Below are positions 53,473-61,742 of a stretch of DNA of 64,000 bases, one piece after another. Origin of the DNA: Verrucomicrobiia bacterium DG1235 (GTDB lineage: Bacteria; Verrucomicrobiota; Verrucomicrobiia; Opitutales; Opitutaceae); NCBI GenBank assembly GCA_000155695.1, contig DS990592.1, forward strand, positions 1,822,556-1,886,555, written 5' to 3'. The stretch's first letter is position 1, and every line of letters begins with the position of its first letter. The notes below the pieces were generated by a model. That model was not told the origin of the DNA. It did no database searches and saw only the letters and a list, made by a program, of their open reading frames with translations. The translations under genes were made by a program, and so were the position numbers.

Positions 53473-54759
53473 CTATTCCAGCGCCTGATAGATCAAAGCC
53501 CTCAGCTTTCCATGATCATCCAAACCGTCCGCCGGAATGACCTGAGTGAAGTACACCACTACTAGCTCCTCTTCAGGGTCGACCCAGTAAGTCGAGTGGT
53601 ACGCTCCGCCCCAGCCGTATTCGCCCACCGAAGACAAATGCCCGCGCTTGCCCAAATCGTACAACACCCGAAATCCCAACCCGAAACCCGTGCCAGGTTC
53701 CCAAGGAAACATCGACTCCGCCGCCAAATGATTCACCCGCATCAACGCGACCGACTTGCGCGAAAGCACCCGCTCCCCATCCAATTCGCCCTCGTTCAGG
53801 AGCATCTGCAAAAACCGGCCATAATCCCGAGCGGTTGATACACAACCCGCGCCGCCCGACAAACACCGTTGCGGCCCAGAAGCGTATCCACCTTGTCCTG
53901 ACATACTGCTCTCCTCCGGAGCCCGATCAAGAGCCCCGCCCTCGTTTCGAGCATATACTGTCGCCAGGCGAGATACCTTTTCCTCAGGCACGAAAAAATG
54001 CGTATCCTCCATTGCGAGCGGCTCGAAAATCCGGTCCCTCAAAAAGACATCCAACGATTGTCCCGAAACCACCTCGATCAAAGCCCCCAAAATATCCGTC
54101 GAGTAGCCATAGACAAACTTCTCCCCGGGCTGGGCCTCAAAGGGCAAGTCCGCCATTCGACGCACCACCTCGCGAATCGGCTCGTCCCTATCCGCAAAAT
54201 ACCAGCCAACGATCCCCGCTTCTTCCCATTCCTTGCCCACGTGCCCCCAGCCATAGCCAACTCCCGCCGTATGCGTCAGCAGATCGCGAATCGTGATCTT
54301 TCGCTTCGCTGGCACCACCGTGTATCCACCATCCGGATTCACCTCGCCAACTGTCGTTTCATTAAACTCCGGCATATGCTTCCCCACCGCGTCGCCAATC
54401 AGTAGCTTGCCCTCCTCTTGCAGAATCATCACCCCCACGCTCACCAGAGCCTTCGTCTGCGAAGCGATGCGAAACAGCGTGTCCTCCGCCATCGGCACTC
54501 TCCCTTCAATATCCTGCCAGCCATAAACGCCCAACTGAGCCACCTCTCCCCTGCGCAACACCAGAGACACCGCCCCCGGCAGAGCTCCGCTGTCAACATA
54601 TTCCTCAAACACCGCATCCAGCCGAGCAATACGCTCCCCAGAGACTCCAACAGACTCCGGAGCCACCGGCTCGAGCGACTTCGCCAAGCCACCCGAGACA
54701 AAGCCGAAAGACGCAATTAAAAGAAAAACGAAAACTGTTTTTTGCAGTGGGGTCCTCAT
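53473..54759 (-). CDS. Class C beta-lactamase-like serine hydrolase
   Basis: 428 residues from ATG at 54759 (MRTPLQKTVFVFLLIAS), which gives a good signal peptide. Motif 1 is SQTK (S-x-x-K, near residue 77 of the mature count) in FRIASQTKALVS, motif 2 is YGYS (Y-x-S in place of Y-x-N), and a late HSTYWVD region replaces the KTG triad. These features mark the esterase/DD-peptidase branch of the family (EstB type) rather than a true antibiotic-hydrolysing enzyme. It is periplasmic. It follows the DUF3299 gene on the same strand but need not share its role. Confidence 0.87.
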   Translation of the reverse strand: MRTPLQKTVFVFLLIASFGFVSGGLAKSLEPVAPESVGVSGERIARLDAVFEEYVDSGALPGAVSLVLRRGEVAQLGVYGWQDIEGRVPMAEDTLFRIASQTKALVSVGVMILQEEGKLLIGDAVGKHMPEFNETTVGEVNPDGGYTVVPAKRKITIRDLLTHTAGVGYGWGHVGKEWEEAGIVGWYFADRDEPIREVVRRMADLPFEAQPGEKFVYGYSTDILGALIEVVSGQSLDVFLRDRIFEPLAMEDTHFFVPEEKVSRLATVYARNEGGALDRAPEESSMSGQGGYASGPQRCLSGGAGCVSTARDYGRFLQMLLNEGELDGERVLSRKSVALMRVNHLAAESMFPWEPGTGFGLGFRVLYDLGKRGHLSSVGEYGWGGAYHSTYWVDPEEELVVVYFTQVIPADGLDDHGKLRALIYQALE

Positions 54760-54801
54760 AGAATTTAACAAACCAAACAACATCGCGTTCAAATCTCAAT
54801 C

Positions 54802-55140
54802 CTAGTGCGATCTATTTTGCTCACTTTCTATCCCGTAGCAACAGCCCCCCATATCCGGCATCAACAAAAATCCGCCCACCTTTTCCCCTTTCACCGAAAT
54901 CGGCAGCATGTACCCAGCTATCTCTACAGTCTTGCCGTCCAAGAGGCAAGGCTCCAAGTACTCCTCGTCCTTGCGCACGACGACCTTCTCTTCCCCGTCC
55001 GACATTTCCGGATCGTACTCCTTCGCCGCCAACAATTCAAAGCCAAGCCGCCGATAGTCCTTTCCATCCGCCACGGGCGCATCAACAAGCAACAAACCCG
55101 CCACAGCCAATAAAACGTATCCTTTTTCTGGACACAGCAA
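54802..55140 (-). CDS. DUF3299-family small secreted protein, apparently C-terminally shortened
   Basis: 112 residues from a TTG at 55140. A hydrophobic leader (YVLLAVAGLLLVDAPVADG) is followed by RRLGFELLAAKEY and the DUF3299 core LLDGKTVEIAGYMLPISVKG...GGFLLMPDMGGCCYG. In related proteins the Cys-containing strand continues into a further sheet (an N-x-x-V/I strand) that is missing; here the chain ends ten residues after CCYG. It may be truncated or frame-shifted. The family is often found beside metal uptake or export genes, which fits this neighbourhood; its function is unknown. The TTG start is the only one giving a leader. Confidence 0.6.
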   Translation of the reverse strand: MLCPEKGYVLLAVAGLLLVDAPVADGKDYRRLGFELLAAKEYDPEMSDGEEKVVVRKDEEYLEPCLLDGKTVEIAGYMLPISVKGEKVGGFLLMPDMGGCCYGIESEQNRSH

Positions 55141-55220
55141 GACTTCCCCTCGCTTTCGCCTCTAGCAACATTAAAAACGAGCCCAGACCTACGAGCATAC
55201 AATAGATAAACTTCCGACGC

Positions 55221-55868
55221 TCAATGACTATGGCCGAGGGTCACCGTCGCTATGCCCAACAGGCAAAACAGCGCTCCAATGATTCTCTGGTCCAAGGACT
55301 CCAGCCAAGCCCAACCCGCCTTCCGTACGCCCCTCGCAGTGAACCAGGTAAACGCCATCATGGCTCCCAAAGTGGCTACAGCGAGCACCGCGCTAAGAAA
55401 GGCTATCCCGAGCAAACCATACGGTGAAGCCGAAAGGTAGACCGGCAACATCACTTCGCAAGGCGTCAGGGTCAGGACAAGAAACAGGCTCCAAAGCGCG
55501 ATATGGTCACTCCCCTTGCCGCGCCCATCGCGAAAACCGCGAGTCCGCGAAGCGCATCGATGCGATTTCCCTCGCCGAATCAGCCAAACGCCCAATCCGA
55601 TCAAAAGCCCTGCTACCACCCAATGAAAAGTGTGCTCGAAGCGTTCGCTCAACTCGAAGCCGAACCATGCCAAGCCGACGCCAAGCGCTGTTGTCACGAG
55701 CACGTGCCCGCCGCCCGCCAAGGCGACTGCCCCAACCGTTTTGCCCGGCGTCCAGCCTCTCGCCTGACCGATCGCCACGAAGGGCAACCAGTGCGTCGGG
55801 ATCGCCGCATGCAAAAAGGCAGCTACAAAGCCCGTCGCCCCTAAAGTAAGTAAAAAAGCCCAATTCAT
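55221..55868 (-). CDS. Polytopic membrane protein, possible NicO/UreH-like metal transporter
   Basis: 215 residues from the ATG at 55868 (MNWAFLLTLGATGFVAAF). Six hydrophobic segments are visible. The first carries HAAIPTHWLPF and the fourth TLTPCEVMLPVYL, with His, Cys and Pro inside the membrane span as in nickel/cobalt or UreH/TauE-like permeases. A loop with RRGKSHRCASRTRGFRDGRG sits between helices three and four, and the protein ends GHSH. Transport of a divalent metal is inferred from these residues and from the neighbours (TonB receptor, DUF3299), not shown. A longer frame to 55964 overlaps the methyltransferase gene. Confidence 0.7.
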   Translation of the reverse strand: MNWAFLLTLGATGFVAAFLHAAIPTHWLPFVAIGQARGWTPGKTVGAVALAGGGHVLVTTALGVGLAWFGFELSERFEHTFHWVVAGLLIGLGVWLIRRGKSHRCASRTRGFRDGRGKGSDHIALWSLFLVLTLTPCEVMLPVYLSASPYGLLGIAFLSAVLAVATLGAMMAFTWFTARGVRKAGWAWLESLDQRIIGALFCLLGIATVTLGHSH

Positions 55869-55899
55869 CTCCGTATTCAAATTTTTAATATTTCCTATT

Positions 55900-56598
55900 T
55901 CAGCTCGCACGAGCGAACCACGAGCGAATGAGAAGTGACTGAGCAAACAGCGTGGGTCGCTCAAAACCTGCCTCGACCAACAGGCTTTCCATGGCTTCCT
56001 CCGGGAGCATCGATACGCTTCGCTCGTAAGCGTCCAACATACCCTGAACTTGCTCGAAAGTTGCTCCCGCGTGCTGAATCATTCTCAGCCAAACCGGCAT
56101 CAGAGCCACTTGCTGACCTCGCGGCGCTTCGCTCAAGTCGCCAGTTGCCAGCAACCCACCCAGACGCAACCGCTTGCGAATTTCCCGAAAATAAAGCAGC
56201 CGCTCCCCACTCTCCACAAGAAAGTGCGACACGAGAATGGAAGTCGCCGCGTCGAACTGACACTCCGTATCCGGAATTTCTGACACAAACCCAGCATGAA
56301 AAGCGCAACGATCTGAGAAACCGCTTTCCTCAACTTTTCGTTGGCACACCTCAAGCATCGACTGAGAAGGATCCACCGCCAGAAAGCGCCACTTCGGATA
56401 GCGTTTCGCCAAGGCCAGTAGCTCCGCTCCAGTGCCTGCCCCCACGCAAAGGATCCGAGCATGCTCTGGCAATTCCGACAGGACCAGCGCGAGCTGCAAG
56501 TGCAGGCTTTCGTTGAACGGGGCGAGCGTCTTCCAACGCGAATCGTAGGAATCGGCCTGCTGCTTGTCGAAAGAATTGCTTGTCTGATTATTCCTCAT
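55900..56598 (-). CDS. Class I SAM-dependent methyltransferase
   Basis: 232 residues. The SAM-binding core is clear: ILCVGAGTGAELLALAKRYP, then FLAVDPSQSMLEVCQRKV, CQFDAATSILVSHFL, and the LRLGGLLATGDLS strand. The N-terminal SFDKQQADSYDSRW segment is typical of methyltransferases acting on small molecules or on tRNA (CmoA-like). It lies between the TonB receptor gene (62 bases) and the polytopic membrane protein (31 bases) on the same strand. A role in making a metal-binding small molecule is possible but not supported by anything in the sequence. Confidence 0.85.
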   Translation of the reverse strand: MRNNQTSNSFDKQQADSYDSRWKTLAPFNESLHLQLALVLSELPEHARILCVGAGTGAELLALAKRYPKWRFLAVDPSQSMLEVCQRKVEESGFSDRCAFHAGFVSEIPDTECQFDAATSILVSHFLVESGERLLYFREIRKRLRLGGLLATGDLSEAPRGQQVALMPVWLRMIQHAGATFEQVQGMLDAYERSVSMLPEEAMESLLVEAGFERPTLFAQSLLIRSWFARAS

Positions 56599-56660
56599 AC
56601 TTATTCGCGAAACGTATCAACATACGGTTCCACAAACCGGCGGACGCTTTTTTCAAGTGA

Positions 56661-58835
56661 CTAGAAACGCGTCCGCACTCCCAGCTTCACGCTTCTACCC
56701 GGCATAGGAGCCAAATCCTTGAGGTAAGAGGTGTGAGGACGGGCTTCATCGTCCCCGAGATTACTGCCAATCGCAAATAGATCGATTGTCATCGTGTCCG
56801 TAGTTTGGATACGATACTGAAGATCCGCTCCCCAGAGAAAGTAGCTGTCGGTGGGCAGTTCGTTGGGGGCCAGATGCGAGGCCGCCTCGGTATATCGACC
56901 TTCGAATCCCATTAGCCAAGGTCCAATGGTGTACTCGTAGCGTCCACCGATCCGGCGAGTTGGAATACGTGGCATGTTCGTATCAAAACGCTCATTCGTC
57001 GCTCGCGTCTGGTCGACTAGCAGATCGACGTGCATGGCACGATCCACTCCGTCGATAATGTGGTAGCGCAAATCGATTTCGAATCCGTAGAATTGGGCAT
57101 CAGCGGGCGTCGCCTTGAACACATTCAGGTCGTCCGTATCCAATTCTCCATACAATTCTCCAACACTCTCATGGTCCAAGAATCGCATGTAGATATAGTC
57201 GCTAAAGTCCGAGTAGAATACCGTAAACTCTCCGGTCAGCCTTCCAGCCGTCAGACGGTAGGACAGATCTAGGTTGACCGAGCTTTCCACCCCAAGGCTA
57301 GAGTCCCCAATCTCGAAACTCTGCGTCCCAATGTGCGGTCCAAATGCGAACAGCTCACTCGCGTTCGGAGCTCGCTCAGCATACGTCAGGTTAGACGCGA
57401 ACACCGCTCCTTCTCCCATTTTTCGCACTAGGCCAGCAGAGGCATTTCCCGTAGTGAAGCTCTTACCGGAGATGGAGGAACCGACCGGGTCGACATCCAC
57501 ATTCTCGATACGTCCACCGAACTCCCAAGCTCCCCAGTCGCGATTCAAGCGCTCGACCGCAAACAAGCCATATTGCGATGTGTCATTACTCGGAATGAAG
57601 GCCTCCTCTCCCACGGCTGAAAACGACTCGTCCTTCACCTTTAAACCGAATGCTCCGTTGAAGTCGCGGATCGGACTATGAACCGCCGTCAAGCGAAGCT
57701 CGTAGCCGTCACGATCAAAAACCGTGCCCACCACGTCGCCTTCAATTTCGGCATGACGGTAGTCGCCGTAGCTGAAATCCAGCTCCACGCTTTCAAAAAG
57801 ATCAATCGGACTGATAAGCTCACCGCGCAGGGCGAAACGCGTTTGGTCGAGGTCGACAGCAACCCCCTCTTCGCCATGGTCCTCATCATCATGCTCATCT
57901 TCCTCGTGATGCTCGTCATCATGTTCTTCGTGCTCATGAGCGTGAGAGTGCCCAGGAACACCGTAATCTGTCTCATACTTTGAATACGAAAAACCGAGCG
58001 AGCCTGCATCGCCGAACCAGGTCATTCCTAAATACCCGGAACGCGTGTCCACAAAACTGTTCTCGAGCACGCCCAAGGCAGCATCCTCCTCTTCATGCTC
58101 CTCGTGATCTTCATCGTGTTCCTCTTCTTCATCTTCGTGCTCATGCTCCTTGGCCTCCATCTGGTAGATAGACTCCGCGAAGCCGGGGATTTCAATGTCC
58201 CCGGAGCTGCGCTCTAGATAGCCGAAGCTCCATGCGAAGTCTCCCCGCCCGCCTTGCAAAGCGATGCCTCCAACTTTCTCATCGGCTACCGACCCATAGC
58301 TCGCCTCGAACTCGCCGCTAAAAGAACGAAGCGCCCTTTCTCGCGGCATTTCTTTGCTGATGACGTTTACCACGCCGCCGATCGCCGCGTTTCCATAGAG
58401 CAGCGAAGCAGGCCCGCGCACCACTTCGATATCGTCAGCGAACAACGGTTCGATGCTCACCGCATGGTCAGGACTTGTCTGCGAAACGTCATGGCTATCC
58501 GTACCCTGATTTAGGATACGAACCCGATCTCCATCGAATCCACGTATCACCGGTCGGCCCGCTCCAGGACCGAAATAGGTCGAGTGCACACCCGGCTCGC
58601 CATCGAGCGTCGCGCCCAAATTCGACACCGCCCTACGATCTAATTCGCCCCCCGCAAGCTCGCTTGCCGGCACCACTAGCTCATCGACATCCGTAACGAA
58701 AGGACTCGCCGTCACCACATGCGGCTTCAGCTCCACCGTATTCATAACGTCGCCCGCACCATCCTGAGCGAATAGTCTGACGCCGACGGATAGACCCAAA
58801 AACAAAGCAGGAGATAGCCTCTTGAACTTAAACAT
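56661..58835 (-). CDS. TonB-dependent receptor with His-rich loops (ZnuD-like)
   Basis: 724 residues from ATG at 58835 (MFKFKRLSPALFLGLS), with a signal peptide ending at FAQ. A plug domain (GEPGVHSTYFGPGAGRPVIRGFDGDRVRIL, VRGPASLLYGNAAIGGVVNVI) precedes a 22-strand barrel ending in Phe (VRTRF). Two extracellular-loop stretches are extremely rich in His, Glu and Asp (about 232-254 and 297-323). The pattern is that of ZnuD and other zinc receptors, so zinc, nickel, cobalt or manganese uptake is likely; the metal is not decided. No TonB/ExbBD genes are in the window. The frame runs upstream to 59099 without a better start. Confidence 0.9.
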   Translation of the reverse strand: MFKFKRLSPALFLGLSVGVRLFAQDGAGDVMNTVELKPHVVTASPFVTDVDELVVPASELAGGELDRRAVSNLGATLDGEPGVHSTYFGPGAGRPVIRGFDGDRVRILNQGTDSHDVSQTSPDHAVSIEPLFADDIEVVRGPASLLYGNAAIGGVVNVISKEMPRERALRSFSGEFEASYGSVADEKVGGIALQGGRGDFAWSFGYLERSSGDIEIPGFAESIYQMEAKEHEHEDEEEEHDEDHEEHEEEDAALGVLENSFVDTRSGYLGMTWFGDAGSLGFSYSKYETDYGVPGHSHAHEHEEHDDEHHEEDEHDDEDHGEEGVAVDLDQTRFALRGELISPIDLFESVELDFSYGDYRHAEIEGDVVGTVFDRDGYELRLTAVHSPIRDFNGAFGLKVKDESFSAVGEEAFIPSNDTSQYGLFAVERLNRDWGAWEFGGRIENVDVDPVGSSISGKSFTTGNASAGLVRKMGEGAVFASNLTYAERAPNASELFAFGPHIGTQSFEIGDSSLGVESSVNLDLSYRLTAGRLTGEFTVFYSDFSDYIYMRFLDHESVGELYGELDTDDLNVFKATPADAQFYGFEIDLRYHIIDGVDRAMHVDLLVDQTRATNERFDTNMPRIPTRRIGGRYEYTIGPWLMGFEGRYTEAASHLAPNELPTDSYFLWGADLQYRIQTTDTMTIDLFAIGSNLGDDEARPHTSYLKDLAPMPGRSVKLGVRTRF

Positions 58836-59322
<487 letters not shown>

Positions 59323-59387
59323 GACATAGAAAGATCGGCATCAAAGTAGTCTCACCGCCATTTGCAAGGACTGACTGCAGTCCCTAC

Positions 59388-59417
59388 AAAAAAGCGACTC
59401 CCAAATAAATGGGAGCC
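59388..59417 (-). terminator. Terminator after tsf
   Basis: Read on the minus strand: GGCTCCCA, loop TTTATT, TGGGAGTC, then GC and a run of six T. The eight-pair stem contains one G-T. It lies 36 bases after the tsf stop and closes the rpsB-tsf unit. Confidence 0.85.
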
Positions 59418-59452
59418 GCCTGAAATTCTAAATAACCTCACTCAAGCGAGTG

Positions 59453-60046
59453 CTATTCGCCGATCTGGTAACGAACGAATCGACGGATCTTCATGTTTTC
59501 ACCGAGCTTGGAAATTTGCTCGGTCAATACGTCCTGAACCGACTTGTCACCGTCCTTCACGAATGGCTGGTCAAGCAAGCAAACCGTGGAGTAGTACTTG
59601 TTGAGCTTACCTTCGATGATCTTTTGGACCGCTGCAGGCGGCTTGCCTTCAGCCTGGGAAGCAGCCACTTCGCGCTCCTTCTCGAGCAGGTCAGCCGGAA
59701 CCTCCTCGCGGCTAACGCAAACAGGATTCAAAGCCGCAATGTGCAGACAGATGTCTTTCACGAATGCCTTGAAATCGTCGTTCTTAGCGACGAAGTCCGT
59801 CTCGCAATTTACCTCGATCAATACGCCTACTTTGCCACCGAGGTGGATGTAAGACTCGACCAATCCTTCGGATGTCGTGCGACCAGCCTTCTTGTCGGCG
59901 GAAGCGATGCCCTTCTTGCGAAGAATTGTCGCCGCTGCCTCGAGATCGCCGTTTGCTTCGACCAAAGCCTTCTTACAGTCCATGAGACCAGCGCCGGTCT
60001 GGCCACGGAGTTCGCCTACTTGTTTAGCGGATATTTGTGCGCTCAT
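59453..60046 (-). CDS. tsf: Elongation factor Ts
   Basis: 197 residues, the short form (E. coli has 283). UBA-like N-terminus ([31 protein letters not shown]), the conserved [16 protein letters not shown] segment, then the [16 protein letters not shown] core that contacts EF-Tu and releases GDP. Only one dimerisation-type core subdomain is present, as in Thermus and many other bacteria. It follows rpsB with an intrinsic terminator-like hairpin between them and is followed by its own terminator. Confidence 0.96.
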   Translation of the reverse strand: MSAQISAKQVGELRGQTGAGLMDCKKALVEANGDLEAAATILRKKGIASADKKAGRTTSEGLVESYIHLGGKVGVLIEVNCETDFVAKNDDFKAFVKDICLHIAALNPVCVSREEVPADLLEKEREVAASQAEGKPPAAVQKIIEGKLNKYYSTVCLLDQPFVKDGDKSVQDVLTEQISKLGENMKIRRFVRYQIGE

Positions 60047-60092
60047 TTGCTTTATAGAAATATATTAAATGGAGAATGATTCTGTAGAAACG

Positions 60093-60117
60093 AAAAAGGC
60101 GTTGCCGAAACAACGCC
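60093..60117 (-). terminator. Hairpin with T-run between rpsB and tsf (attenuator or terminator)
   Basis: On the minus strand: GGCGTTG, loop TTTCGG, CAACGCC, then TTTTTC. It is a strong intrinsic-type signal 17 bases after the rpsB stop and 46 bases before the tsf start. It must be leaky, or tsf must have its own promoter in the AT-rich interval 60050-60080. Confidence 0.85.
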
Positions 60118-60133
60118 CCATGGTGAGTCGTTC

Positions 60134-61084
60134 TTAGCCTTCTGACTTTTCTTCCTCAGCGGCAGGAGCAACTGGAGCTTCAGCAGCTGGTTTCGGAGCG
60201 GCGACCTTGACCGGAGCTTCGGCAGCAGGCTTTGGAGCGGCGACCTTAGCAGGCGCCTCGGCAGCAGGAGCCTCCTCGGCGACTGGTTCCGCTGGAGCAG
60301 CTTCAGCGGCCGGAGCGGCCTCCTCTGCAGCAGGCGCGGCAGCGGCAACCATTTCAGCAGCTGCGGCAGACGCCTCGCCCTTACCCTGGTTCATGCGAGC
60401 AGAGCGCTTCGCGCGTCCGGATTCGACCGCTTCCGCGATCGCTTCAAGAATGATGCGGATCGACTTAACAGCGTCGTCATTGCCTGGGATCGCGTAGTCC
60501 ACTGTGGACGGATCAGAGTTCGTGTCCACGATAGCAGCTACCGGAACCTTCACGCGACGCGCTTCAGCGACTGCGATGTCTTCGTAGTTTACGTCCACTA
60601 CAAACATAGCGGCTGGAAGCTTATCCATCTTTACGATGCCTTCAAAATTGCGATGCATGCGGGACATCTCGCGGCGAATCGCAGAGCCTTCCTTCTTGGG
60701 GAGCTTAGCGAGCGAACCGTCCGATTCCATAGCCATGTACTTCTTGTACTTGGTGATGGAGGAAGTGATTGTAGTCCAGTTAGTGAGCGTACCGCCCATC
60801 CAACGATTCACGCAGAAAGGCATGCCAGTGTTGGCAGCCGTTTCGCGGATAATTTCCTGAGCCTGACGCTTAGTGCCGACCAGCAGAACTTCGCCGCCCT
60901 TGGCAACAACGTCCTCAACGAAATCGTAGGCCTTCTTCAAGCCTTCGTAAGTCTTCGCAAGGTCAATTACGGAGATTCCTTGCCGGTGGTCGAAAACGAA
61001 GCCCTTAGACTTCGGATTCCAGCGTTTAACTTGGTGGCCAAAGTGTACGCCAGCGTCGAGTAGATCAGTCAGTTCGATATTCAT
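60134..61084 (-). CDS. rpsB: 30S ribosomal protein S2 with Ala/Pro-rich tail
   Basis: 316 residues against 241 in E. coli. The first about 230 are ordinary S2: LLDAGVHFGHQVKRWNPKSKGFVF, GTKRQAQEII, NRWMGGTLTN, AMFVVDVNYEDIAVAEARR and PVAAIVDTNSDP. The last about 80 residues are Ala/Pro/Glu/Lys-rich with the near repeat AEAPVKVAAPKPA occurring three times, and end with an acidic EEEKSEG. S2 joins the 30S subunit late and binds bS1. The tail may contact S1 or be disordered. It is cotranscribed with tsf across a hairpin. Confidence 0.97.
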   Translation of the reverse strand: MNIELTDLLDAGVHFGHQVKRWNPKSKGFVFDHRQGISVIDLAKTYEGLKKAYDFVEDVVAKGGEVLLVGTKRQAQEIIRETAANTGMPFCVNRWMGGTLTNWTTITSSITKYKKYMAMESDGSLAKLPKKEGSAIRREMSRMHRNFEGIVKMDKLPAAMFVVDVNYEDIAVAEARRVKVPVAAIVDTNSDPSTVDYAIPGNDDAVKSIRIILEAIAEAVESGRAKRSARMNQGKGEASAAAAEMVAAAAPAAEEAAPAAEAAPAEPVAEEAPAAEAPAKVAAPKPAAEAPVKVAAPKPAAEAPVAPAAEEEKSEG

Positions 61085-61343
61085 ATGCTATTTTTCACAC
61101 CCCTAATAATCGGGGGCGCAGGCCGCTCGGAAGCTGCCTTACGATCATGGTTTTTGGTTGTTAGTTGAAGGTTCCCGAATGGGAAAAGCGAGAAAGGTAG
61201 CCCTCCCCCCCGCCTTGGCAAGGAGTAATTTCCCACAAAACCACGGAAACATTCTAAAAGCCATTGACAGATGAAAAAACTTCCGACTTTGTTCGCCTCT
61301 TCCGATTCACCAAAGCGGAAATTTACAGTTTAACTACTGCAAT
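61085..61343. other. rpsB leader and divergent region with the tRNA
   Basis: No gene is seen. On the minus strand the leader can form TTCCC-ATTC-GGGAA (61172-61185) and a C4/G4 stem around 61100-61116, only 20 bases before the rpsB ATG. Autoregulation of rpsB by S2 binding to its leader is known in other bacteria; whether this leader belongs to that class cannot be judged. Promoters for rpsB and for the tRNA should both lie here. Confidence 0.35.
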
Positions 61344-61420
<77 letters not shown>

Positions 61421-61421
61421 T

Positions 61422-61459
61422 GAAGGCCGATCTCGAAAGAGGTCGGCCTTCTCCTTTTT
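61422..61459 (+). terminator. Terminator of the initiator tRNA
   Basis: GAAGGCCGA / TCGGCCTTC (61422-61430 and 61443-61451), extended inward by CTC-GAAA-GAG, is followed after CTCC by TTTTT. It begins one base after the tRNA CCA. Confidence 0.88.
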
Positions 61460-61565
61460 CCCGTTAACTACCAGAAACTTACGCGAAAAAAGCGGGAGAA
61501 AAACGGAAAAGAAATTATAATACGGGAGAATGCTTTAAATAAGAGTAACTTTCTATTTTTGGAGC

Positions 61566-61590
61566 AAATCCCCCTAAAATCCCCCTAAAA
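61566..61590 (+). repeat. Tandem 11-bp repeats near the tRNA (possible integrase arm sites)
   Basis: AAATCCCCCTA occurs twice in direct tandem (61566-61576, 61577-61587), followed by AAA, the start of a third unit. It lies between the tRNA terminator and the integrase gene. Tandem short repeats next to an attachment site are typical arm-type binding sites for tyrosine recombinases; this role is inferred from position. Confidence 0.6.
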
Positions 61591-61742
61591 CGATCGTTTG
61601 AATCGGGCCCGAGTGGGTTCTTTTCAAGAATTCGATTAGCCACCATGAGCATCGATGAAGCTCCATTCCGCCAAGCGGAAATCTATTTCCAAGCTCACGC
61701 GCCGAGTCCCAAGGGACCCTTGATTTCGATAGAAATCGGCAG

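Noticed and set aside
53473-54759. Antibiotic resistance beta-lactamase
   Set aside because: The second motif is Y-x-S and the KTG motif is not found, which points to an esterase or DD-peptidase-like enzyme.
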